Shown: piece by piece, positions 37,211 through 45,992 of the stretch
Layout: each line of letters opens with the position of its first letter
How positions within the stretch are numbered: position 1 is the stretch's first letter
Assembly: GCF_020179385.1 (NCBI RefSeq)
Contig: NZ_JAIBLJ010000001.1
Location: forward strand, 310,001 to 374,000
DNA: 64,000 nucleotides
From: Alkalihalobacillus sp. YIM B00296
Lineage (GTDB): Bacteria; Bacillota; Bacilli; Bacillales; Fictibacillaceae
Direction of reading: 5' to 3'
Position numbers and translations under genes: made by a program
Notes under the pieces: model-generated
The model's input: the letters and a program-made list of their open reading frames with translations, nothing else
The model's database searches: none
What the model was told of the DNA's origin: nothing

Positions 37211-37236
37211 ATTTCGGACAACAGGATGTCCGAAAT
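37211..37236. promoter_or_regulatory. Perfect 10-bp inverted repeat in the ndk leader
   Basis: ATTTCGGACA (37211-37220) and TGTCCGAAAT (37227-37236) are exactly complementary around ACAGGA. No T-run follows, so this is not a typical terminator. It ends 26 bp before the ndk start. Confidence 0.7.
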
Positions 37237-37262
37237 TATACATAAGTTAGGGGTAAGTAATC

Positions 37263-37706
37263 ATGGAAAAAACTTTTTTGATGGTAAAGCCTGATGGCGT
37301 TCAACGTAACCTTATTGGAGAAATCGTAAGCCGTTTCGAGAAAAAAGGATTCAAATTGGCAGGAGCGAAGCTTATGCAGATTTCTGAAGAATTGGCTCAG
37401 AACCATTATGGAGAACATAAAGAGCGTCCTTTCTTTGGCGAACTTGTCGACTTCATCACTTCCGGCCCGGTTTTTGCAATGGTTTGGGAGGGTGAAAATG
37501 TAATCGCGACTGCACGTAACATGATGGGTAAGACGAATCCTTCTGACGCGGCCCCTGGGACGATCCGTGGAGACTTTGCTGTTCAGGTTGGCCAAAATAT
37601 CATTCATGGTTCAGACTCTCCTGAAAGCGCTGAAAGAGAGATCAACTTGTTTTTCAACGAAGAAGAACTAGTAAGTTACGACAAGACAATTGCCAAGTGG
37701 GTATAA
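37263..37706 (+). CDS. ndk: Nucleoside diphosphate kinase
   Basis: A 147-aa enzyme that equilibrates NTP and NDP pools. The phospho-His lies in [14 protein letters not shown] near residue 115. The start [20 protein letters not shown] and the RNMMG motif are typical. RBS TAGGGG. A strong terminator follows, separating it from cheR. Confidence 0.97.
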   Translation: MEKTFLMVKPDGVQRNLIGEIVSRFEKKGFKLAGAKLMQISEELAQNHYGEHKERPFFGELVDFITSGPVFAMVWEGENVIATARNMMGKTNPSDAAPGTIRGDFAVQVGQNIIHGSDSPESAEREINLFFNEEELVSYDKTIAKWV

Positions 37707-37712
37707 GAGCAA

Positions 37713-37748
37713 GAAAAAACCAGTCGAAACTGATCGGCTGGTTTTTTT
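37713..37748 (+). terminator. Terminator of ndk
   Basis: AAAAAACCAGTCG and CGGCTGGTTTTTTT pair over a 7-nt loop. Confidence 0.9.
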
Positions 37749-37963
37749 ACGTCTAAAAGGGCCTGGTTCACCTATACATTGCTAGCTTAGAGGACACCAG
37801 GTTAAAATCCAATAAAAAAGAACTTCAAGAGCCAATTCAGCGGAACAGATATCCGCCAATTTCAAGAATCTCTCCTTCATGTCCCAAATATAGGTACAGA
37901 TGTCCTCTAATGACCATATCTGTTTTTACTTTCCGACTTTTTACTTTTTGACCGATTCTTTCA

Positions 37964-37989
37964 TAAATATTCGAGCTTCTTACCGATAT
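37964..37989 (+). promoter_or_regulatory. SigD-like (flagellar sigma) promoter before cheR
   Basis: TAAA (37964-37967), 14 bp, ACCGATAT (37982-37989). The B. subtilis SigD consensus is TAAA-N14-16-GCCGATAT. It lies 35 bp before the cheR start. The gap between ndk's terminator and this site holds no gene that I can support. Confidence 0.55.
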
Positions 37990-38023
37990 ATATAGTAGAA
38001 AACACAAATGAGGAGAAATATGC

Positions 38024-38797
38024 ATGGATCAAGATTATAGATTGTTTTCCACACAAATCAAACAAGAAACGGGTATTGATTTATCACTTTATAAAGAAGC
38101 TCAGATGAAGCGTCGACTAATCGCCTTGAGAGACAAAAAAGGATTTGTCACATTTACGGATTATTATGATGCAATGAAAAACAACAATATCTTGCTAGAG
38201 GAATTTCTTGACCGGATGACGATCAACGTTTCAGAGTTCTTCAGGAACCCATCAAGGTGGAATAAGTTGCAAAAAGAACTGATCCCAAAATTGTTGAAAG
38301 GGAAAGATTCACTTTATACTTGGAGTGCAGCATGTTCTACTGGAGAAGAACCCTATACTCTTGCTATGATATTGAGAGAAGAGATTCCTTCGCAGAAATT
38401 TTCGATCTTGGCAACGGACATCGACGAATTGGCTATTAAACGGGCAAAGCTTGGTTACTACCTGGAAAAAAGTTTGAAAGATGTACCAGAAAAGATGAAG
38501 AAGGATTATTTCGAAAAAGATGGAATTGGTTATAAGGTCAATGATGTACTAAAAGACAATATCCATTACGAAAAGCATAACATGCTTGCTGAATCATTCA
38601 AGACTGATTTCGATTTGATCATATGCAGGAACGTCATGATCTATTTTACCGAAGATGCGAAGCGTCAGCTTTATCAAAATTTCAGCAATGCTTTACGTCC
38701 TGGAGGGATTTTGTTTGTCGGAAGTACAGAACAGATCTTCAATCCGAATCAATATGGACTTGAAACTGTGGCGACATTTTTTTATGCTAAAAAATAA
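38024..38797 (+). CDS. cheR: Chemotaxis protein methyltransferase CheR
   Basis: A 257-aa SAM-dependent enzyme that methylates glutamates of chemoreceptors. N-terminal helical domain about 1-70, then FRNPSRW, the SAM motif [16 protein letters not shown] near 103-118, [11 protein letters not shown], and RNVMIYF. Its isolated place outside the fla/che operon is as in B. subtilis, between ndk and the aro genes. RBS GAGGAGA. A SigD-like promoter precedes it. Confidence 0.95.
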   Translation: MDQDYRLFSTQIKQETGIDLSLYKEAQMKRRLIALRDKKGFVTFTDYYDAMKNNNILLEEFLDRMTINVSEFFRNPSRWNKLQKELIPKLLKGKDSLYTWSAACSTGEEPYTLAMILREEIPSQKFSILATDIDELAIKRAKLGYYLEKSLKDVPEKMKKDYFEKDGIGYKVNDVLKDNIHYEKHNMLAESFKTDFDLIICRNVMIYFTEDAKRQLYQNFSNALRPGGILFVGSTEQIFNPNQYGLETVATFFYAKK

Positions 38798-38839
38798 AGT
38801 CCTTGAACAACAATGTGACTTAGTCAGAGGAGTTTTAAA

Positions 38840-39937
38840 TTGGAAACCATTGAAGTGAAAACACAAAGCAAACAATATCCAGTTCATGTAGGGCAAGGTG
38901 CTATTTCAAAACTCGGTCATCTAATAGAGGAATCTGTTCCCAGATGCAGCAGTATTTTGATCATAACAGACAGTAATGTCGCTCCTCTTTATTTGCATCA
39001 AGTGAAGATGGAGCTTAAAGACTTCCAAGTGTATAAGTGGGTCGTACCAGCAGGTGAATCAAGCAAGTCTCTAAGGGAATATGAAAAGGGGATCACCTAT
39101 GCACTGCGGTGCCAATTGGACCGGAATGCTCTTATCATTGCCCTTGGAGGAGGAGTGGTCGGAGACCTTGCTGGTTTCATAGCTTCTACTTACTTGCGGG
39201 GTATCCGGTTCATCCAAATTCCGACCACTCTTTTGGCGCATGACAGCAGTGTTGGTGGTAAGGTAGGCATCAACCACTCATTAGGCAAGAATTTGATTGG
39301 GGCTTTCCATCAACCTGAAGCGGTCTTGTTCGATACCAATTTTCTTACTACCCTGCCGGCCAGAGAGTGGCGTTCAGGGTTTGCTGAAATTGTAAAGCTG
39401 GGCCTCATTAGGGATGCGGAATTCTATGAATTTCTTTCCTCGCATATAGAATCGTTGCCAGTAAAGGAAGAACTGCTCGGTAAAGTCATCAAGCGTGCAA
39501 TTGAACTGAAAGCGGAAATTGTAGGGATGGACGAGCGTGAAGCCGGGATTCGGGCTTATTTGAATCTTGGTCATACCCTTGGCCATGCAATCGAAGCAGA
39601 AAGCAGATATCAAAGCATTTCACATGGAGAAGCGGTCATGATCGGCATGCTGTACGCGATCAAATTAAGTGAAGCAAACATGAAAAGTACGATCGTGACT
39701 AAACGTTTTTATCAATGGATAGAACAGTTAGGCTATGCTATTTGGCACCCTACCTTAAATAAATCCGGCTTATTACTAGAGAGGATGAAGCAAGACAAAA
39801 AAAACAGCAGGCAACAGATCCATATGGTGTTATTGAAGGAATGCGGAGAAGCAACTCTTGAAAAGGTTGAAGACCAATTCGTTCTCGATCAGTTGTCATC
39901 GTTCAAGGCATGGGTAAGAGGGAACGTTACGAACTAG
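38840..39937 (+). CDS. aroB: 3-dehydroquinate synthase
   Basis: A 365-aa NAD- and zinc-dependent enzyme, second step of the shikimate pathway. Seen are GGGVVGDLAGF, the PTTLLAHDSSVGGKVGIN block and the zinc-ligand His in NLGHTLGHAIE and SHGEAV. TTG start at 38840 behind AGAGGAG, 42 bp after cheR. In B. subtilis chorismate synthase lies between cheR and aroB; it is absent here. Confidence 0.95.
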   Translation: METIEVKTQSKQYPVHVGQGAISKLGHLIEESVPRCSSILIITDSNVAPLYLHQVKMELKDFQVYKWVVPAGESSKSLREYEKGITYALRCQLDRNALIIALGGGVVGDLAGFIASTYLRGIRFIQIPTTLLAHDSSVGGKVGINHSLGKNLIGAFHQPEAVLFDTNFLTTLPAREWRSGFAEIVKLGLIRDAEFYEFLSSHIESLPVKEELLGKVIKRAIELKAEIVGMDEREAGIRAYLNLGHTLGHAIEAESRYQSISHGEAVMIGMLYAIKLSEANMKSTIVTKRFYQWIEQLGYAIWHPTLNKSGLLLERMKQDKKNSRQQIHMVLLKECGEATLEKVEDQFVLDQLSSFKAWVRGNVTN

Positions 39938-40010
39938 GATCCAACTTTCCAGAAGTTGAGACAAAATATCAAGCTACAGGCTTACAATGAAACGGGACAG
40001 GGGTGTTTTT

Positions 40011-41114
40011 ATGAAAGCAAAGGAACAAATCTTATCTCTGAAGGCTTATCAACCAGGTAAGCCGATTGAAGAGGTCAAAAGGGAACTCGGTCTTACTTCA
40101 GTGACCAAATTGGCATCGAACGAAAATCCTTTTGGTTGTGCATCTGCGGTTAAAGATGCAGTGATGGATGAGTTGAATAGCGTATCGATCTATCCGGATG
40201 GTTACGCATCCGAAATACGTTCCAAGCTTGCAGATTATTTGAATGTGAAACCACAACAAATATTGTTCGGGAATGGTTCGGATGAAGTGGTGGAAATGTT
40301 TTGCCGGACATACTTGTCTCCAGAATCCAATACGGTGATGGCAGCCCCGACATTTCCTCAATATAAACATAATTCGGTCATCGAGGGTGCTGAAATCATT
40401 GAAGTTCCTCTTACAGAGGAAGGAAAACACGATTTAGATAAAATGTATAAAGCGATTGATAGGAATACGAAAATCGTCTGGATTTGCAGCCCGAATAATC
40501 CTACCGGTACAATCGTGACGGAAAGGGAACTCGTTTCCTTCTTAGAGAAAGTACCGTCTGATGTAATTGTAGCCTGTGATGAGGCCTATCAAGAGTACGT
40601 TGTGGCAGAGGACTATCCTGATACACTTGCCCTTCAACGTGAATTTCCCAATTTGATCGTCTTCCGGACTTTTTCCAAAGCATTCGGATTAGCGTCTCTA
40701 CGGATCGGTTATGGAGTCGCCCATGAGGATCTCATCAAAATTGTAGATCCCGTCCGTGAACCATTCAATACTTCGCGTGTTGCACAAAGGGCCGCTATCA
40801 CTGCCCTTGATCATTTGGACTTTATTGAGATGTGTCGTGAAAGGAATCGGGAAGGAATGGAGCAGTATGAGGTTTTTTGTCAAAACTATGATTTAAGCTT
40901 TTATCCTTCACAAGGAAATTTCATCTTGATCGATTTCAAAAAGAAACAGGGGGATGAAGTGTTCAATTATCTATTGAAGAATGGGTACATCGTCCGTTCC
41001 GGAAATGCACTGGGGTTCCCTACATGTGTGCGTATAACTGTAGGTAGCAAAGAACAGAACGAAGGGATCATTCAATGTCTATCCCATTGGCTGGACAAGG
41101 AAAAAGTTTCTTGA
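40011..41114 (+). CDS. hisC: Histidinol-phosphate / aromatic amino acid aminotransferase
   Basis: A 367-aa class I/II PLP enzyme. The PLP Lys lies in FRTFSKAFGLASLRIGYG, the phosphate motif in LFGNGSDEVVE, and the Asp/Tyr in ACDEAYQEY. HisC of Bacillus works in histidine, tyrosine and phenylalanine synthesis. ATG 40011 follows CAGGGGTG; the frame upstream to 39987 is not needed. Here it follows aroB directly, without the aroH, trp and tyrA genes that surround it in B. subtilis. Confidence 0.93.
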   Translation: MKAKEQILSLKAYQPGKPIEEVKRELGLTSVTKLASNENPFGCASAVKDAVMDELNSVSIYPDGYASEIRSKLADYLNVKPQQILFGNGSDEVVEMFCRTYLSPESNTVMAAPTFPQYKHNSVIEGAEIIEVPLTEEGKHDLDKMYKAIDRNTKIVWICSPNNPTGTIVTERELVSFLEKVPSDVIVACDEAYQEYVVAEDYPDTLALQREFPNLIVFRTFSKAFGLASLRIGYGVAHEDLIKIVDPVREPFNTSRVAQRAAITALDHLDFIEMCRERNREGMEQYEVFCQNYDLSFYPSQGNFILIDFKKKQGDEVFNYLLKNGYIVRSGNALGFPTCVRITVGSKEQNEGIIQCLSHWLDKEKVS

Positions 41115-41158
41115 TTTTATCTGAATTGATGTAATTATATAAATTTTCAAAAAATATG

Positions 41159-41186
41159 TTGATTTTTGAATAGAGCTTGTTATAAT
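41159..41186 (+). promoter_or_regulatory. SigA promoter upstream of the 41.2-kb leader
   Basis: TTGATT (41159-41164), 16 bp, TATAAT (41181-41186). Transcription would start near 41193, just before the leader RNA that ends at the 41239-41280 terminator. Confidence 0.6.
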
Positions 41187-41192
41187 AATTGT

Positions 41193-41280
41193 AGTATGGT
41201 TTCTCTCCACTCCTATCCATATAAAATGGACAATTACGCCAGTTGCTTTGTAGATTGCTACAAGTAACTGGTCCTTTTTT
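41193..41280 (+). ncRNA. Candidate small RNA or attenuator leader
   Basis: About 88 nt from the promoter to a strong terminator: CCAGTTGCTTTGTAG pairs with CTACAAGTAACTGG (41239-41271) and is followed by TCCTTTTTT. The 5' part has a C-rich single-stranded stretch (CTCTCCACTCC) and a small CCAT/ATGG hairpin. It ends 96 bp before the gene at 41376. I recognise no Rfam family. Confidence 0.5.
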
Positions 41281-41375
41281 ATTCTCAAATGAATCACTGA
41301 ATGTTCTGAATTCAACACTCTCCTCATAGCCTGTCTATAAACACCGTTGTTCAAAATGAGGAGGGGACTGAAGGG

Positions 41376-42284
41376 ATGGAATATATTTTAGAAAATGTCT
41401 GGACGACAGATAAAGTTCCTCGTCAGAAACATGTCCATATTAGAAATAATGTTATATGCTATGTATCAGAAAGACCTCTTAAAATGAAGTGTTATACTGT
41501 TAATTCTACTGGTTTGAATGTGGTGCCAGGGCATATCATGAGAAATTTTTCTTTAAGTGGAATGGATGAAGAATCATTGCTCAATCACTGTGAAGAACTT
41601 GTCTCTAAAGGATGTACCTCGGTAGTTTCAGCGTTTCCATTAAAATATACTAAAGAATTCGATTACCGCTTAGAAGCTCTCCGGAAACAGCTCTCCATTT
41701 TACCAATTGATTATGTTATAGGTGTACAGCTTCCAATGACCCGAATCTCCCCTTCACTTATACGAAATTGTCAAAAGCATAAACTCCCTTTCATCAATGC
41801 GATTGTTGAGCAGGAGGAAGATCTTGACACCGTCATCTGGGAATGGATCAGGAATGTGAATTTTCCCTATACGATACCTATCCTTGCCGATTGGTCACAA
41901 CTTCCCGTCCATGAAAAAAGATTGATTCAATTGAAAGAGAAGTGGAAGATGCTCTGTAAAGAAAAATCAATTGCGACAATCGATGCCTTCCCTGAAGAAG
42001 GAGAACGATTGTCAAAGGATCAATTACAAGGACTCGGTATATACCCCAAAAAGGGATCATGGATATCCGGGAGTGATGTAGATTATCTGATTTACGAAGG
42101 GAACATATCTGTTGATGGGGAAGAAATACTAAAGTATGATGGAGGTAATAATCCAGCAATTGTCGTACAAAATGGAACAATCATCAAAGTCGGAGAGGAA
42201 TTCCGCCTCGAACCAGGAACCGGAAGAGAATTGAAAATCATCCGGCCGGGTATATTCCGAGCGATGTCCAACGACTTGTTATAG
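41376..42284 (+). CDS. Amidohydrolase-like protein lacking metal ligands
   Basis: A 302-aa protein. The N-terminal part (ILENVWTTDKVPRQKHVHIRNN...NVVPG) and the C-terminal IVVQNGTIIKVGEEF look like the composite beta domain of amidohydrolases such as N-acetylglucosamine-6-phosphate deacetylase. The expected HxH after VVPG is replaced (PGHIMRNFSLSG), and no later metal His pair is clear. I infer a catalytically dead or diverged homologue. It occupies the site of the missing trp/tyrA/aroE block, with its own promoter-terminator leader and AGGAGGGG upstream. ypiA follows after 19 bp. Confidence 0.55.
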   Translation: MEYILENVWTTDKVPRQKHVHIRNNVICYVSERPLKMKCYTVNSTGLNVVPGHIMRNFSLSGMDEESLLNHCEELVSKGCTSVVSAFPLKYTKEFDYRLEALRKQLSILPIDYVIGVQLPMTRISPSLIRNCQKHKLPFINAIVEQEEDLDTVIWEWIRNVNFPYTIPILADWSQLPVHEKRLIQLKEKWKMLCKEKSIATIDAFPEEGERLSKDQLQGLGIYPKKGSWISGSDVDYLIYEGNISVDGEEILKYDGGNNPAIVVQNGTIIKVGEEFRLEPGTGRELKIIRPGIFRAMSNDLL

Positions 42285-42303
42285 AAAGAAAGGATGTCCG
42301 ATC

Positions 42304-43566
42304 ATGCCGAAGGTACAAGAAGCTATAGATGCGATAGACCGTGGTGAAATTGAAAATGGGCTTAGCCTATTGAAAAAATTGAGAGAGAACGCTGATCATG
42401 AAACCCTCCTTGAAATCGCACAAATTTACAATGAACTTGGTTTTATACAGGAAGCATCGGATGTAGCTGAAGAATTGATCGCGTTTTATCCAGAGGTTGA
42501 AGATTTGAAATTATTTGCCGCAGAATTATACATCGAAATGGAACAAGAAGAGGAAGCACTCCAATTGCTTTCCTCCATTACATCTGAGAATGAGCGGTAT
42601 CTTGAGGCTCTGGTACTTTCGGCTGATCTATATGAAAGACAAGGACTGTCTGAAGTTGCAGAACAGAAGTTGCTGACAGCAAAGCGGATCGCTCCAAATG
42701 AACCAGTTATAACATTCGGCCTAGGTGAATTTTATTTACATCAAGGGAATTTTAATAGAAGCAGGATCTATTATGAGGAATTGATCAAAGCTGGACATGA
42801 AGATTTCAATCAGGCACCTATTCATTTACGAATGGCAGAGTCACTGACAGGATCCGGGCAATTTGAAGAGGCTTTGACCTATTATGAAAAAGGACTTCAA
42901 GAAGAGTCAAATCCAGATGATTGGTTCGGGTACGCATTGACAGCAAGCCGGATCGGCGAACATCAGAAAACGATCCAAGCATTAAACCATTTGAAAGACC
43001 TTGATCCTCAATATACAACATTGTACCCTGCTTTGGCCCAGGCTTATGAGGGGGAAGGTGCTTTGCAAGAGGCGATGGAAGCTTGTTTGGAAGGTATCCG
43101 GTGGGATGAATTCAACGATGAATTGTACCTACAAGCAGGGAAGCTCGCCTTTCGATTACATGACCAGGACAAAGGAATCGAATTGTTGAAACACGCAATA
43201 AGCCTGAACCCTTCGAACACGAATGCGATTTCTGTCCTGATGGAACAATATCTTCAGGGCGGGATGTATGAAGCTGTTACAGACCTGGCTGGGGAAGTTG
43301 AACGTTATGGGGATCTTCCGCCTGCCGCCATCTGGAAAACAGCAGTCGCCTATCGAGAATTAGAAGACGATGAACACGCATTAAAAAAGTATCTCGAGGC
43401 ATATACTGAACTCAAAGACCAGCCAGAGTTTCTTGAAGATTACGGATGGTATTCCCTTGAGATCGGCGAACGTACCAGGGCGAAAGAATTATTCAGCAAA
43501 TCCATGGCAATCGATCCTGATCGGCTTCATCTTGAGGAAGAAATTATCCGGTTACAGGATCTATGA
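42304..43566 (+). CDS. ypiA: TPR-repeat protein YpiA
   Basis: A 420-aa acidic soluble protein made of about eleven tetratricopeptide repeats throughout its length; for example FIQEASDVAEELIAFYPE, and FEEALTYYEKGLQEESNPDD. B. subtilis YpiA is about 423 aa. Probably a scaffold for protein contacts. Clients are unknown. Located upstream of ypiB, as in B. subtilis. Confidence 0.85.
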   Translation: MPKVQEAIDAIDRGEIENGLSLLKKLRENADHETLLEIAQIYNELGFIQEASDVAEELIAFYPEVEDLKLFAAELYIEMEQEEEALQLLSSITSENERYLEALVLSADLYERQGLSEVAEQKLLTAKRIAPNEPVITFGLGEFYLHQGNFNRSRIYYEELIKAGHEDFNQAPIHLRMAESLTGSGQFEEALTYYEKGLQEESNPDDWFGYALTASRIGEHQKTIQALNHLKDLDPQYTTLYPALAQAYEGEGALQEAMEACLEGIRWDEFNDELYLQAGKLAFRLHDQDKGIELLKHAISLNPSNTNAISVLMEQYLQGGMYEAVTDLAGEVERYGDLPPAAIWKTAVAYRELEDDEHALKKYLEAYTELKDQPEFLEDYGWYSLEIGERTRAKELFSKSMAIDPDRLHLEEEIIRLQDL

Positions 43567-43763
43567 GATGTATGCTTTGGTCGGATGGATCATAAATTTA
43601 AAGGCGAGAACTTCCTAATACACAAAAATTTCATAAAAAAGAAGGAATTAATCCAATAAGGATAGAACATAGTAAATAATCATCAAATCAGTTATGTAAA
43701 AGCTGTTTGGCTGTAAGAAATTGTAAGATCTCGAGATGACATGGGAATGATGGAGGGATTGCA

Positions 43764-44300
43764 ATGGGCAGCACCGTTACCGTCTTAGAAAAAAAGGATT
43801 TTCTAAAATGGTTTTTAAACCACTATCAACTGAAAAAACGCGAATGCGTATGGCTGCTTAACTATTTAGTGAGCGATGAGGCGCTGATGGAAAACGTTCA
43901 TTTTGTGGAAAACGCTGAGTACTGTCCGAAAGCGATCATCATGTCCACCAACTGTGTGGACGGTGTGCCTTTCCGATTCTATAAACAGAATATCCTGACA
44001 ACGGACGCTGAAAAATCGTTCCACGATATCCGATTAAATCAGGATGAAGATGTGTATATCGAATTGAAGTTCAAAGGGGCTTACCGTACACCACAGTATG
44101 TAGCGGTACTGGAAGAAAATCCTCATATTCCAGAAAATATGGTTCCAGACAAGAAATATGGATTATGGGCAGAGATGATACTTGATCAGTCATTCAGCCA
44201 TTTCCGTAAGAAGTCGCTTCAATCACAAATCGATGAAGCGCTTGATCACAAGGATTACGAATCTTTTGAACGGCTGACTAAAGAACTTAATAAGCTATGA
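43764..44300 (+). CDS. ypiB: YpiB family protein (UPF0302) with C-terminal IDEAL domain
   Basis: A 178-aa soluble protein. The YpiB domain covers residues 5 to about 130, and a short IDEAL motif ([21 protein letters not shown]) ends it. Proteins with IDEAL domains are often adaptors or regulators, but no activity can be assigned. RBS TGGAGGGA. A terminator follows. Confidence 0.85.
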   Translation: MGSTVTVLEKKDFLKWFLNHYQLKKRECVWLLNYLVSDEALMENVHFVENAEYCPKAIIMSTNCVDGVPFRFYKQNILTTDAEKSFHDIRLNQDEDVYIELKFKGAYRTPQYVAVLEENPHIPENMVPDKKYGLWAEMILDQSFSHFRKKSLQSQIDEALDHKDYESFERLTKELNKL

Positions 44301-44340
44301 TAATCGGATTGAATCGATTGCGTAGCTGCTCACCATAATT

Positions 44341-44384
44341 ACAAACCCGCTCCATTATGGAATTGCGGGTTTGTTTTTTATTTT
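44341..44384 (+). terminator. Terminator of ypiB
   Basis: ACAAACCCGC and GCGGGTTTGT are perfectly complementary over 14 nt and are followed by TTTTTATTTT. Confidence 0.92.
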
Positions 44385-44602
44385 GGCTTTGTTAAATAGT
44401 GATGTTGAATTTTCAAGTAAATTTTCTAAAGCAATATTCGGGCGATACTCCAGCGGGAAAGCGAGCCATGCGAGACCCCGCGCTTAAAATGATCTTCGAC
44501 TGAAAACCACCACGTCCTGTGGTGGACCTCGAAGCCAGCACATCCGAGGAGGCTTTCGGGATTAGGCTAAGCCTGTAAAAAATTTGGATGCAGAGAAGTG
44601 AT
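44385..44602 (+). repeat. Family B repeat, left part, joined to family A copy 8
   Basis: Shares with 32.5 kb the blocks GGCTTTGTTAAA, AAATTTTCTAAAG, CAGCGGGAAAGCGAGCCATG, GATCTTCGACTGAAAACCAC and CGTCCTGTGGTG. The family B right end is missing, and a family A copy follows. Confidence 0.65.
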
Positions 44603-44760
44603 GTCTAGCTCAGCGACCAGTCACTTGGATCACTTCAAACTTCCTGCAGCGGCCGACACATTGAGTTACATCCTATTGGGGAGCTCACGCAGAACCAAAT
44701 CTTTGTTTGGTTCGAGCCTCCTCGTCAGTCTTCCAGTGATCTGCGTGACTAACAACGCCT
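44603..44760 (+). repeat. Family A intergenic repeat, copy 8 (long form)
   Basis: Begins GTCTAGCTCAGCGACCAGTC, contains ACGCAGAACCAAATC and TTGGTTCGAGCCTCCTCGTC, and ends ACTAACAACGCC. The GCGCTTTT end is degenerate. The remaining 115 bp before ypiF hold only its ribosome site. Confidence 0.8.
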
Positions 44761-44875
44761 TTATTTTTGCAAGCACTTTCTTCACATGTAACAAATTGTT
44801 CAACGGTTAATCTTTTCCTTGCCGGATCCATAATGGTAAACTGAGTAGGAATGCACTTAGAAGGATGTGACGAAA

Positions 44876-45337
44876 ATGAAATGGTGCTCAAAGGATCTGG
44901 ACATGTATTTACAAGCTTCAGAATATGTGGACACAGCTATTGTGCCGTTGATCCCGATTACTTGGGGGGCTCAAAAGAAGAATGTCATTTTAAAAGGTGA
45001 ATTTCCATTGATCTTATCAGAGGAAATCGAGCGTCAGTTGAAAGGGCGTGTGTTCCTTTTTCCAGCCATGACATACTTGGCCAGTGAGCTTGATGAAGAT
45101 GTGCTGAAACGGATATCTGCTCTTACTAGTGAACTTGAACATGAAGGGATGCCTTTCACGGTTTTCATTACGTCAGATGCTAGATGGACAGGATCAGAGG
45201 AGCTGGGAGACCGTCTTGTGAACATACCGCCAGTCCCATTAGAACATATGGATGAGGAATATCAGCGAGAGATTGTATCTGAACAAGTCAAGCATATTCT
45301 TCAAATTGTCACAAAAAAGTGGCAAAACACATTATAA
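44876..45337 (+). CDS. ypiF: YpiF family protein (DUF2487)
   Basis: A 153-aa soluble protein starting MKWCSKDLDMYLQ. It follows ypiB and precedes qcrA as in B. subtilis. No catalytic motif is visible. ATG 44876 with AAGGATG 8 bp upstream is preferred to the GTG at 44867. Function unknown; the neighbour suggests a link to the bc complex, but this is only context. Confidence 0.8.
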   Translation: MKWCSKDLDMYLQASEYVDTAIVPLIPITWGAQKKNVILKGEFPLILSEEIERQLKGRVFLFPAMTYLASELDEDVLKRISALTSELEHEGMPFTVFITSDARWTGSEELGDRLVNIPPVPLEHMDEEYQREIVSEQVKHILQIVTKKWQNTL

Positions 45338-45372
45338 GGCGAATAGATTGATTGAAATGGACAATGATATTA

Positions 45373-45401
45373 TTGACGATGGTGTGAAGTTACGCTATCA
45401 T
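45373..45401 (+). promoter_or_regulatory. SigA promoter of qcrABC
   Basis: TTGACG (45373-45378), 17 bp, TATCAT (45396-45401), about 78 bp before qcrA. Confidence 0.65.
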
Positions 45402-45479
45402 GTTAATGTCCTAGTAATATATGTGTAATATAATGAATTGTCCGGTTGGACTTAGTCTACTGCGTAAGGGGGGAAACCA

Positions 45480-45977
45480 ATGGCCAACAAAGATGAGGTC
45501 TCCAGACGACAATTTTTGAACTATACCTTAACCGGTGTCGGTGGATTCATGGCTGCGGGCATGCTCCTGCCGATGGTACGTTTTGCGATCGATCCTGTTT
45601 TGAAGCAGGGTGCGGGTCAAGATATGGTAGCAGTTGTCGAAGAGAATGAAATCACAGAAGAACCACAAAGATTTACGTTCAAAGTAAACCAAAAAGATGG
45701 CTGGTATGAATCAGAAGTCACTCAAGCTGCATGGGTGTTTAAAGACAAAAACGGTGACATCGTTGCATTATCACCAATTTGTAAGCACCTTGGCTGTACA
45801 GTAGACTGGGGAACAGACCCTTCTCATCCAAACCAATTCTATTGTCCATGTCATGGTGGACGTTATACGAAGGATGGGACGAATGTTAAGGGCACGCCGC
45901 CGCTTGCACCGCTTGATGTTTATAAGAAAGAGGTCAAGGACGGGAAGCTTTATTTAGGTCAAGCAGAACCACAGTAG
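45480..45977 (+). CDS. qcrA: Menaquinol-cytochrome c reductase Rieske iron-sulfur subunit
   Basis: A 165-aa membrane-anchored protein. A twin-arginine-like start (SRRQFLNY) precedes a helix at about 18-35. Rieske cluster ligands are in CKHLGC and CPCHGG. It accepts electrons from menaquinol in the bc complex. RBS AAGGGGGG. First gene of the qcrABC operon; a good SigA promoter lies 78 bp upstream. Confidence 0.97.
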   Translation: MANKDEVSRRQFLNYTLTGVGGFMAAGMLLPMVRFAIDPVLKQGAGQDMVAVVEENEITEEPQRFTFKVNQKDGWYESEVTQAAWVFKDKNGDIVALSPICKHLGCTVDWGTDPSHPNQFYCPCHGGRYTKDGTNVKGTPPLAPLDVYKKEVKDGKLYLGQAEPQ

Positions 45978-45992
45978 AAAGGGGCGTAATTG

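Noticed and set aside
37837-37950. Minus-strand ORF in the ndk-cheR gap encoding a peptide ending GEILEIGGYLFR
   Set aside because: The peptide looks protein-like, but the ribosome site is weak, the start is unclear and it overlaps the cheR promoter region. Not enough support to call a gene.
41101-41380. T-box or known riboswitch before the amidohydrolase-like gene
   Set aside because: No T-box sequence (AGGGTGGNACCGCG) and no known aptamer core was seen, only a short leader and terminator.
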